From positions 1 to 5,233 of the forward strand of contig JAIITD010000117.1 in assembly GCA_022737715.1 (NCBI GenBank): a stretch of 5,233 nucleotides of DNA, given 5' to 3'. Positions within the stretch are counted from its first letter, which is position 1; each line of letters starts with the position of its first letter. Positions 1 to 4,922 of this stretch are shown in pieces. The notes below the pieces were generated by a model. The model saw only the letters and a list, made by a program, of their open reading frames with translations. It was not told the DNA's origin and did not search any database. The position numbers and the translations under genes are program-made. The DNA is from Veillonella sp. (GTDB lineage: Bacteria > Bacillota > Negativicutes > Veillonellales > Veillonellaceae).

Positions 1-35
1 ATTAAGGTTCCTTTTAAAAATCCACTAGCCATAGA

Positions 36-965
36 TTATAGTTTGTGAGAAGAACCTAATACATCTTTAATTTTGTGAGCTACCATGCCTTTAATAGCGT
101 CACGAGCAGGTCCTAAATATTTACGAGGGTCAAATTCGGATGGATTTTGCGCCAAGTATTCGCGTACAGATGCAGTCATAGCGAGGCGAAGGTCTGTATC
201 GATGTTGATTTTGCAAACCGCCATTTGCGCTGCTTTGCGAAGCATTTCTTCAGGTACGCCTTGTGCGCCAGGGATGTTGCCACCAAATTCGTTACATTTT
301 GCTACGAATTCAGGCAATACGGAGGAAGCACCATGTAATACGATAGGGAAGTTAGGCAATAATTTACCAACCTTTTCCAAACGTTCAAAGTCGAGGTATG
401 GTGTACCTTTGAATTTGTAAGCACCATGGCTTGTACCGATAGCGATAGCCAAGGAATCAACACCTGTTAAGGCTACGAATTCAGCAGCTTGTTCAGGATC
501 TGTGAAACGAGCGTCTGCATCGGATACGTTAACGTCATCTTCGACGCCAGCCAAACGACCAAGTTCAGCTTCTACTACAACGCCGTGAGCGTGAGCGTAT
601 TCAACAACTTGTTTTGTAATTTTTACGTTTTCGTCGAAATCGTGGTGAGATGCGTCAATCATAACGGATGTGAAGCCACCGTCTACGCAATCTTTACAGA
701 TTTCAAAGGAATCGCCGTGGTCAAGGTGAAGAGCGATTGGCAAATTGCTATCTTCCAATGCTGCTTCCACAAGTTTTACAAGATAAATGTGTTTTGCGTA
801 TTTGCGAGCACCTGCGGATACTTGCAAGATAAGAGGGGATTGTTCCTCTTTTGCCGCATCGACGATACCTTGTACGATTTCCATATTGTTAACGTTGAAA
901 GCACCTACTGCATAGCCGCCTTCATAAGCTTTTTTGAACATTTCCGTAGTCGTTACTAATGGCAT
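36..965 (-). CDS. fba: Class II fructose-1,6-bisphosphate aldolase
   Basis: A zinc-dependent cytosolic aldolase of 309 residues that interconverts fructose-1,6-bisphosphate with dihydroxyacetone phosphate and glyceraldehyde-3-phosphate in glycolysis and gluconeogenesis. The class II motifs are all present. HLDHG at 80-84 gives the catalytic Asp82 and zinc ligand His83. The second signature, VEAELGRLAG at 131-140, includes Glu134. GTSHG at 177-181 gives zinc ligand His180, and LHGASS at 210-215 gives His211. NIDTDLR at 254-260 is the phosphate and FBP-specificity segment. HGASS followed by a loop containing GVPEEML, and a C-terminus of the LGSSHKL type, match the approximately 307-residue class IIB group (Helicobacter type) and not the longer E. 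coli FbaA. The length is complete. The start is fixed by an AAGGAGG Shine-Dalgarno (971-977) five bases before the ATG. It lies 144 bases downstream of the pseudouridine synthase gene on the same strand, with a good promoter in the gap. FBP rather than tagatose-bisphosphate specificity is inferred from the motif set. Confidence 0.96.
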   Translation of the reverse strand: MPLVTTTEMFKKAYEGGYAVGAFNVNNMEIVQGIVDAAKEEQSPLILQVSAGARKYAKHIYLVKLVEAALEDSNLPIALHLDHGDSFEICKDCVDGGFTSVMIDASHHDFDENVKITKQVVEYAHAHGVVVEAELGRLAGVEDDVNVSDADARFTDPEQAAEFVALTGVDSLAIAIGTSHGAYKFKGTPYLDFERLEKVGKLLPNFPIVLHGASSVLPEFVAKCNEFGGNIPGAQGVPEEMLRKAAQMAVCKINIDTDLRLAMTASVREYLAQNPSEFDPRKYLGPARDAIKGMVAHKIKDVLGSSHKL

Positions 966-990
966 GTTGTCCTCCTTGGCTTTATAGCCG

Positions 991-1018
991 ATTGTATGTA
1001 TTTTGAAAGTATTGTCAT
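991..1018 (-). promoter_or_regulatory. Probable sigma-70 promoter of fba
   Basis: Read on the minus strand, ATGACA (1013-1018, five of six matches to TTGACA) and TACAAT (991-996, five of six matches to TATAAT) are separated by 16 bases. Transcription would begin near 984, giving a leader of about 20 bases that holds the AAGGAGG ribosome binding site. This gives the aldolase an independent promoter even if some transcripts read through from the upstream pseudouridine synthase gene. No start site has been mapped. Confidence 0.6.
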
Positions 1019-1031
1019 CAACTTATGATGA
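1015..1031. repeat. Inverted repeat overlapping the fba -35 region
   Basis: TCATCA and TGATGA form 6-bp arms around a 5-base centre. The element overlaps the proposed -35 hexamer of the fba promoter, where a repressor or activator could act. Arms this short arise easily by chance in AT-rich DNA, so the regulatory reading is weak. Confidence 0.3.
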
Positions 1032-1066
1032 TACATATCTATTCATTGTTAGTATATCAAGAAACG

Positions 1067-1090
1067 ATATAAAGCACCACAATTTTATAT
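1067..1090. repeat. AT-rich inverted repeat after the rluA-family gene
   Basis: ATATAAA (1067-1073) and TTTATAT (1084-1090) are exact 7-bp complementary arms around a 10-base centre, 20 bases beyond the stop codon of the pseudouridine synthase gene. An alternative pairing uses TGCTTT and AAAGCA on the minus strand. The stem has no G-C pairs and is not followed by a clean T tract, so it is at best a poor terminator. It could instead be a processing or binding site. Confidence 0.3.
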
Positions 1091-1109
1091 GCTTTTCTAC
1101 ATGAATCTG

Positions 1110-2030
1110 TTAGAGATGTAATAACTCTTTCATATCCGTTGGCATAGGGGCCCGCAGTTCTATATATTCTTGTGTCATAGGATGGGTGAAAGCTAGGTAT
1201 CCAGCGTGCAATGCTTGGCGATGGATATAATCCAAATGACCGCCATATAAATCATCACCAGCTAGGGGAAAGCCTACATGAGATAGGTGAACGCGAATCT
1301 GGTGTGTTCGTCCTGTATGCAATACACATTGCACATGAGTGAGAATTTCTTGCGTGTTTGCATGCATATCTGTTAGTACCGGTTGTGACACTGTGTGGCG
1401 TTCCAATACCGTTACATCTGTACGAGCCGGTTTACCACTTAATGTACAACATCGTTCGATGATGCTACCCGGTTTACGGCCGATGGGATACTTAATCGTT
1501 GCCGATTGGCTTGGCATAGAGCCTTCGATGATAGCGTCATAGACCTTTTGAAATTTGGTGCGTTGCTTATCAAAGGCGTGTTGTACAACCGACGTTTTAG
1601 CGATGATGACGATGCCTGATGTGTCCTTATCGAGACGATGGATGGGGTGAAAGTCATGAGCCTGCTCAGTTTCGTCATAATAATAGAGAACACCATTTGC
1701 TAGTGTTCCTTCGCGCACCGTTGACGTAGGATGCATAAGTACACCGGCCGATTTATTAATAGCGAGGATATACTCATCTTCGTATACAATTTCAAGATCC
1801 ATTGGGGTCCGTGAAAATTCCTGCTCCGGTGCTAATTTCATAACTAAGTGATCACCGCCATGAACAAGGGTATCCCATGTGGACGGTTGTCCGTTAATGG
1901 TTATGATGCCATCATTTTTTAGACGCCGGCGCATGCGCTGTGAAATATGCTGTTGTTTTATGATGTGATTCATAGATTGCGTGTGTACATTAGCATCTAC
2001 AAACAAGTCGATTATGGTTGCTGTTTTCAT
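1110..2030 (-). CDS. RluA-family 23S rRNA/tRNA pseudouridine synthase
   Basis: A 306-residue cytosolic enzyme that isomerises specific uridines in rRNA or tRNA to pseudouridine. The family signature HRLDKDTSG is at 131-139, with the catalytic Asp134. INKSAGVLMHP (91-101) is the usual strand and turn before the active site, and KVYDAIIEG (162-170) carries the conserved Tyr164. GRTHQIRVHLSHVGFPLAGD (240-259) is the second conserved block, and HPMTQEYIELRAPMP (283-297) closes the fold. Residues about 29-66 resemble the N-terminal S4-like RNA-binding domain (QRMRRRLKNDG, then INGQ). Residues 212-230 look like a small insertion between core strands. RluA, RluC, RluD and paralogues share these motifs, so the target uridine cannot be named. 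The first ATG is kept because the next Met (residue 20) has no ribosome binding site and would cut into the S4-like region. An AGGA lies only three bases before the ATG, a poor spacing. The gene is clearly more G+C rich than the genes at 2176-4651. Confidence 0.93.
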   Translation of the reverse strand: MKTATIIDLFVDANVHTQSMNHIIKQQHISQRMRRRLKNDGIITINGQPSTWDTLVHGGDHLVMKLAPEQEFSRTPMDLEIVYEDEYILAINKSAGVLMHPTSTVREGTLANGVLYYYDETEQAHDFHPIHRLDKDTSGIVIIAKTSVVQHAFDKQRTKFQKVYDAIIEGSMPSQSATIKYPIGRKPGSIIERCCTLSGKPARTDVTVLERHTVSQPVLTDMHANTQEILTHVQCVLHTGRTHQIRVHLSHVGFPLAGDDLYGGHLDYIHRQALHAGYLAFTHPMTQEYIELRAPMPTDMKELLHL

Positions 2031-2037
2031 AGGTCCT

Positions 2038-2046
2038 ATTATAGCA
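2038..2046 (-). promoter_or_regulatory. Extended -10 element abutting the rluA-family start
   Basis: On the minus strand the sequence TGC-TATAAT is a perfect TATAAT (2038-2043) with the TGn extension that can replace a -35 box. No good -35 is seen 16-18 bases upstream. If it is used, transcription would begin about 2031-2032, one or two bases before the ATG, leaving out the AGGA at 2034-2037 and giving an almost leaderless message. Other promoters further upstream in this AT-rich divergent region are possible. Confidence 0.4.
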
Positions 2047-2103
2047 AAAAATAATAGATGAAGAATTTCTCACGAATTATTGTATATATAAAGGTCTGTA
2101 TAG

Positions 2104-2149
2104 TATAATTTATATTAATAGTTGTTTATAAAATTTTTATATCTAGAAT
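2104..2149 (+). promoter_or_regulatory. Candidate promoters for the WG-repeat gene
   Basis: Two candidates lie in the 145-base divergent region. A perfect TATAAT is at 2104-2109, but its best -35 (TTGTAT at 2080-2085, spacing 18) is poor. The second is TTGTTT (2122-2127), 16 bases, then TAGAAT (2144-2149), which would start RNA near 2156 and leave a short leader containing the AGAGGAG ribosome binding site (2163-2169). Neither -35 is strong, and the region is so AT-rich that chance matches are expected. Confidence 0.4.
2127..2141. repeat. 15-bp AT palindrome between candidate -35 and -10 boxes
   Basis: TATAAAATTTTTATA is an exact 7-1-7 palindrome. It fills most of the spacer of the second candidate promoter of the WG-repeat gene, the place where a repressor would block polymerase. 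It contains only A and T, which lowers its weight as a specific operator. It may also simply be a flexible or bent promoter segment. Confidence 0.35.
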
Positions 2150-2175
2150 GATTTGAGTAATAAGAGGAGAGGCCT

Positions 2176-3789
2176 ATGAAACTCAACAAGAAATCTTTAT
2201 TAGTCGCATGTGTGTTGGCGGCTATGTCTACAAGTGCTTTTGCAGCATCTACTACAACATCCACGAGTACTACAACTGTAACAAATCATGATACACCTAC
2301 ATCTACTAGTACGCGTGTAACACGTGAACAACATAGTGCATCCACATCTACTACTAATATTTCTACAACTGAAACGTCATCTACTAAATCAAGTGGTGCA
2401 ACTGTATCTGTTGGTGTAGGGCGATTAGGCGATTATGTAGCTGTACCAATTATTGGAACTCCTCAAAAATTAGCACCAGAAGCATTTAAGTCTCTTCAAG
2501 CAAACATTGATGAGGCTACTGAAAGTAATAGTGGTCTTATTAAACTTGGTCAATTAGCTAAGGTTAAGCAAAATGGTAAATGGGGACTTGTAGGAACCAA
2601 TGGTCAACTTTTGCTTGATCCACAATATAAAGAGTTGGATCCATCTTATGCTGAGGACGGAACATACTTCGTAAAGTCAAAGAAAATTTTAGAACATATT
2701 AAAGTAGATGGTACCGTTTTATCAAGTGGTAAAGATGCCTTAGATGAACAGGTTAAACAAATTATCGATCATCATGATGAGACTGTAAACAAGAATCAAG
2801 ATTCCTCAAACCATAAGGAAACATATGCAAGTGATTCTTATACGGCCGTTTCTGTAAAAGGAAAATGGGGATTTAATGATGCATCAGGTAATACTGTAAT
2901 CGCTCCACAATTTAAAGAAGTATATACGAAATTTAGTGAAGATCGTGCTTTTGTAAAAGATGCTAAAGGTAAAACTGTAGCAATTGATGGTACAGGTAAG
3001 ACTGTATTTGAAGCACCTTCTAATGATATTGATGCATATGATGATGGATTGGCAGAATTCCGACGCCATATAAGCAAGTTTAATCTTGGGGGCTTGTTGA
3101 GTATGGCTGTAGGAATAACCCTTAGTAATCATGGCGGAATCTATTATGGTGATGCATGGAACCCTGTATATGATGGTGTAAAACGCGGTTATATTAATCG
3201 TGATGGTAAAATTGTTATCGACAGTAAAAATGATGCAGTTTGGCCAATTACTGCCTATGGCACACTTGTGAAAAATCAAGGTCTTATTGGATTCGTAAAT
3301 CGTGAAGGTAATTACATTATTCAACCAGGTAATTATGATTTAGGCGAATTTAGTGATCTTAATGGATTGTTAGTACTCATCAATAAAGATAATAAAAAAG
3401 CGGGCGTATTTGACTTAGATACAGGCAAACAAGTTATTCCGTTTACCTATGATTCTATTAGATTTGTAAGCTTAACTAATATGGTTGTCGTGAGTGGTGA
3501 TACTCAACAGTTAATCGATATGACAACAGGGAATGTTATTTTGACTACCTCCAAAGATATTGGGATAAACAAATTTAGTGGACCATATACTTGGGTACAT
3601 AAGACTTCTAGCGATTATAAGCTTATTGATGATAGTGGTAAAGTATTATTTAGCGATAACACAATTACTTCTGCAATGCCCGTTAAACATGGTTATGCTC
3701 CGGTAAAATCTCAAGGTAAGTGGGGAATTGTAAATCTTCGTGGTGAGTGGATTGTACAACCACAATATGAGGATATTGAAATTTTATAG
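2176..3789 (+). CDS. Secreted WG-repeat protein with Ser/Thr-rich N-terminal linker
   Basis: A 537-residue exported protein of unknown function. A signal peptide is clear: basic MKLNKK, a hydrophobic core, and AFA at 21-23 as the likely signal peptidase I site. LVAC at 9-12 resembles a lipobox but lies too close to the N-terminus to be likely. Residues 24-75 are almost all Ser and Thr, a flexible linker or wall-spanning stalk. From about 119 to the end I count ten related modules of 30-45 residues with the WG-repeat pattern (KWGfvn..G..vi.P.yd). Only three keep the Trp-Gly pair (136-137, 231-232, 516-517). Others read RGYINRDGKIVI (338-349), IGFVNREGNYIIQP (371-384) and AGVFDLDTGKQVIP (409-422). 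Two insertions interrupt the array: hydrophilic residues about 191-221, and 298-334, which contains GGLLSMAVGITL. The mature protein has no cysteine. The start has a good AGGAG six bases ahead. WG repeats form beta-rich arrays in many bacterial surface and periplasmic proteins. The ligand here is unknown. Confidence 0.9.
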   Translation: MKLNKKSLLVACVLAAMSTSAFAASTTTSTSTTTVTNHDTPTSTSTRVTREQHSASTSTTNISTTETSSTKSSGATVSVGVGRLGDYVAVPIIGTPQKLAPEAFKSLQANIDEATESNSGLIKLGQLAKVKQNGKWGLVGTNGQLLLDPQYKELDPSYAEDGTYFVKSKKILEHIKVDGTVLSSGKDALDEQVKQIIDHHDETVNKNQDSSNHKETYASDSYTAVSVKGKWGFNDASGNTVIAPQFKEVYTKFSEDRAFVKDAKGKTVAIDGTGKTVFEAPSNDIDAYDDGLAEFRRHISKFNLGGLLSMAVGITLSNHGGIYYGDAWNPVYDGVKRGYINRDGKIVIDSKNDAVWPITAYGTLVKNQGLIGFVNREGNYIIQPGNYDLGEFSDLNGLLVLINKDNKKAGVFDLDTGKQVIPFTYDSIRFVSLTNMVVVSGDTQQLIDMTTGNVILTTSKDIGINKFSGPYTWVHKTSSDYKLIDDSGKVLFSDNTITSAMPVKHGYAPVKSQGKWGIVNLRGEWIVQPQYEDIEIL

Positions 3790-3846
3790 AGCGTAATATT
3801 ACAAAAGTTTGTGTATTTGTTATCTTGGTATATTATGTTGCTTTAA

Positions 3847-3872
3847 AATGAATGAGTAATTCATTAATTTTT
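3847..3872 (+). repeat. AT-rich inverted repeat with T run between the two secreted-protein genes
   Basis: AATGAAT (3847-3853) and ATTCATT (3859-3865) are exact 7-bp arms around GAGTA, and a run of five T follows at 3868-3872. As RNA this would be a weak stem with one G-C pair, so it could terminate some transcripts of the WG-repeat gene. It also sits just upstream of the proposed promoter of the next gene and could be an operator. A separate perfect 10-bp palindrome, GTAATATTAC, lies at 3793-3802 just past the WG-repeat stop codon. Confidence 0.35.
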
Positions 3873-3879
3873 CATAATG

Positions 3880-3888
3880 TGTTATACT
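3880..3888 (+). promoter_or_regulatory. Extended -10 promoter for the 238-residue secreted protein
   Basis: TGT-TATACT is a TGn-extended -10 with five of six matches to TATAAT (3883-3888). The hexamer 17 bases upstream, TTCATT (3860-3865), is a weak -35 and overlaps the right arm of the inverted repeat at 3847-3865. RNA would begin near 3895, giving a leader of about 40 bases. Confidence 0.5.
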
Positions 3889-3924
3889 GTAGTCATAAAT
3901 TGGCTTGTGAATTTATTTGCTTTT

Positions 3925-3929
3925 GGAGG
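3925..3929 (+). promoter_or_regulatory. Ribosome binding site that fixes the start of the 238-residue protein
   Basis: GGAGG lies five bases before the ATG at 3935. The same frame is open from a TTG at 3917, but that start would place the Shine-Dalgarno inside the gene and add six acidic or bulky residues before the basic MKTSK start of the signal peptide. The ATG at 3935 is therefore chosen. Confidence 0.85.
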
Positions 3930-3934
3930 AATAT

Positions 3935-4651
3935 ATGAAAACATCTAAAGCATTATTAAAACTTTTAGTTGTAGGTTGTATTAGTGTTTCTTGTGCATTA
4001 CCACTAACTGCTTCAGCAGAAGATACCAGTACACCAAGTGTGACTCAGGAATCTGTAGTTAAGACAGAATTACCATCTGGAGTTAATCGTATTCAGTTGT
4101 TAAAAAGTGGTGAAAATATGGCAACTGTAAAGACATCATCTGTTGCTGCTGGACATGCGTATATTCCTAAAGATACAAATATCAATTTAGAATTAATCGA
4201 TCCTATTAGCTCTAAGAAAAGCAAAGAAGGAAATACCTTTAGATTAAAGACCATAGAAAATTTACTAATTAATGATGTAGTTGTTATTCCAGCAAACCAA
4301 GAGGTATTAGGAACAATTACAAAAGCAAGAAAAAATGGTATGCTTGGACGCAAAGGTCGTTTAGAGTTTAAAATTGATAGCATTAAGACTATTAATGGTG
4401 TAAATGTTCCATTAACTGCAGAAGTTAAAGGAAAAGGACATTCTGATAATGGTGCAGTTGCTGTTGCTGCAGCAGTAAGCTTGGTTGGCGGCCTATTCAT
4501 GAAAGGAACTAATATTTATTATGAACCAGGCCAAAAATTTGTAGCAGTTGTATCTACTGATACAGATTTAAATACAACCGTGGAAGATTTGCCTAATGCT
4601 ATGAATCCAAGTAAGCCTACTGGTCAAAATATTGTTTTACCTGTTAAATAA
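3935..4651 (+). CDS. Exported protein of unknown function with VirB10/TrbI-like beta domain pattern
   Basis: A 238-residue protein I cannot name. The signal peptide runs MKTSK, a hydrophobic core, then TASA at 25-28 as a likely signal peptidase I site. VVGC at 12-15 fits a lipobox loosely, so a lipoprotein is the alternative. Residues 29-70 are polar linker. Residues about 74-162 form a beta-strand-rich domain: IPKDTNINLELIDPISSK (77-94), VVVIPANQEVLGTI (115-128), GMLGRKGRLEFKIDSI (135-150) and NGVNVPL (154-160). A small-residue hydrophobic stretch follows (173-188, Ala/Val/Gly), then YYEPGQKFVAVVSTDTDL (195-212) and a Pro/Asn-rich tail. The order of strand, IPxxxxxxG, strand, NGxxxxL, hydrophobic hairpin, then GxxxxVxVxxD resembles the C-terminal domain of VirB10/TrbI. 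The cytoplasmic and inner-membrane parts of that family are absent, and no secretion-system gene is nearby. The relationship is an inference from pattern. It follows the WG-repeat gene by 145 bases and ends at a strong terminator. Confidence 0.85.
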   Translation: MKTSKALLKLLVVGCISVSCALPLTASAEDTSTPSVTQESVVKTELPSGVNRIQLLKSGENMATVKTSSVAAGHAYIPKDTNINLELIDPISSKKSKEGNTFRLKTIENLLINDVVVIPANQEVLGTITKARKNGMLGRKGRLEFKIDSIKTINGVNVPLTAEVKGKGHSDNGAVAVAAAVSLVGGLFMKGTNIYYEPGQKFVAVVSTDTDLNTTVEDLPNAMNPSKPTGQNIVLPVK

Positions 4652-4667
4652 AATATAAGTAGCATTG

Positions 4668-4712
4668 ATACCCAATGGTGATAGATTTTAAAATATTACT
4701 ATTGGGTATTTT
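4668..4712 (+). terminator. Rho-independent terminator of the 238-residue protein gene
   Basis: ATACCCAATGGTGATA (4668-4683) pairs along its full 16 bases with TATTACTATTGGGTAT (4694-4709), counting two G-U wobbles, around a 10-base loop. A T-rich tail starts at 4709 (TTTTAGTTTATT). It begins 17 bases after the stop codon. It separates the two secreted-protein genes from yajQ. Confidence 0.9.
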
Positions 4713-4762
4713 AGTTTATTACGTAAAGATAATAGATAGAAAGATAATCATTGTATTTAGAT

Positions 4763-4778
4763 TAATGAAAAATCATTA
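4763..4778. repeat. TAATGA/TCATTA inverted repeat in the yajQ upstream region
   Basis: TAATGA and TCATTA are exact 6-bp arms around AAAA, and the right arm runs into a TATAAT (4777-4782). The arms are those of the classical Fur box, but the centre is four bases where the Fur box has three, so the half-site phasing is off by one. This is a candidate operator only. Confidence 0.25.
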
Positions 4779-4822
4779 TAATCCAATGGCTTGAATTCCT
4801 AGTAAATATTGATAATTTACGA

Positions 4823-4878
4823 TATAATTAAATAGATGTATTCTATTCAATGAATACGTGGATGATGATAAATATAAT
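4823..4878 (+). promoter_or_regulatory. Candidate -10 boxes for yajQ
   Basis: Perfect TATAAT hexamers occur at 4823-4828 and 4873-4878, and a third at 4777-4782. None has a convincing -35 at 16-18 bases. TTGATA (4809-4814) is a good -35 but has no -10 at the right distance. If 4873-4878 is used, RNA would start near 4885, inside the left arm of the hairpin at 4882-4905. If 4823-4828 is used, the leader would be about 88 bases long and contain the complete hairpin. The rest of the 4713-4922 gap shows no gene. Confidence 0.35.
4838..4857. repeat. GTATTC/GAATAC inverted repeat upstream of yajQ
   Basis: GTATTC (4838-4843) and GAATAC (4852-4857) are exact 6-bp arms around eight bases, which themselves contribute to a nested ATTC-AAT-GAAT (4845-4855). 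The element lies between two candidate -10 boxes. It may be an operator or a leader stem, and the short arms keep confidence low. Confidence 0.3.
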
Positions 4879-4881
4879 GCA

Positions 4882-4905
4882 TGACCCTTATGCCCAATAG
4901 GGTCA
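4882..4905 (+). promoter_or_regulatory. Hairpin or operator directly upstream of the yajQ ribosome binding site
   Basis: TGACCCT (4882-4888) and AGGGTCA (4899-4905) are exact 7-bp arms around a 10-base loop, with four G-C pairs in an otherwise AT-rich leader. The right arm ends five bases before AGGAGG (4911-4916). In RNA it would form the most stable stem of the leader. In DNA it is a dyad overlapping a possible transcription start near 4885. No T tract follows, so it is not a terminator. Confidence 0.5.
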
Positions 4906-4922
4906 GGTGTAGGAGGTATATA

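Noticed and set aside
1..35. AAAAGGA on the minus strand past the fba stop as a ribosome binding site for a following gene
   Set aside because: Any start codon would lie outside the window, so it cannot be supported.
1..60. Inverted repeat between positions 1-10 and 52-60 as a terminator of fba
   Set aside because: The arms have a bulge and a loop of about 40 bases, one arm lies inside the coding end, and the required T tract would fall outside the window.
85..959. Plus-strand open frames opposite the aldolase gene
   Set aside because: The aldolase has every class II motif and a strong ribosome binding site. The opposite frames carry no domain pattern.
2200..2211. Lipobox LVAC at residues 9-12 of the WG-repeat protein
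   Set aside because: The cysteine is too near the N-terminus for a normal lipoprotein signal, and AFA at 21-23 gives a standard signal peptidase I site.
2245..2400. ACA/TCT-rich DNA as a slippage-prone tandem repeat
   Set aside because: The triplets vary in codon choice and there is no exact tandem unit. It is a low-complexity Ser/Thr coding region and not a microsatellite.
2838..3324. Minus-strand open frames inside the WG-repeat gene
   Set aside because: They are antisense shadows of a clear coding sequence with signal peptide and repeat structure.
3917..3934. Upstream TTG start extending the 238-residue protein by six residues
   Set aside because: It would bury the GGAGG ribosome binding site in the gene and spoil the basic N-terminus of the signal peptide. 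The ATG at 3935 has ideal spacing.
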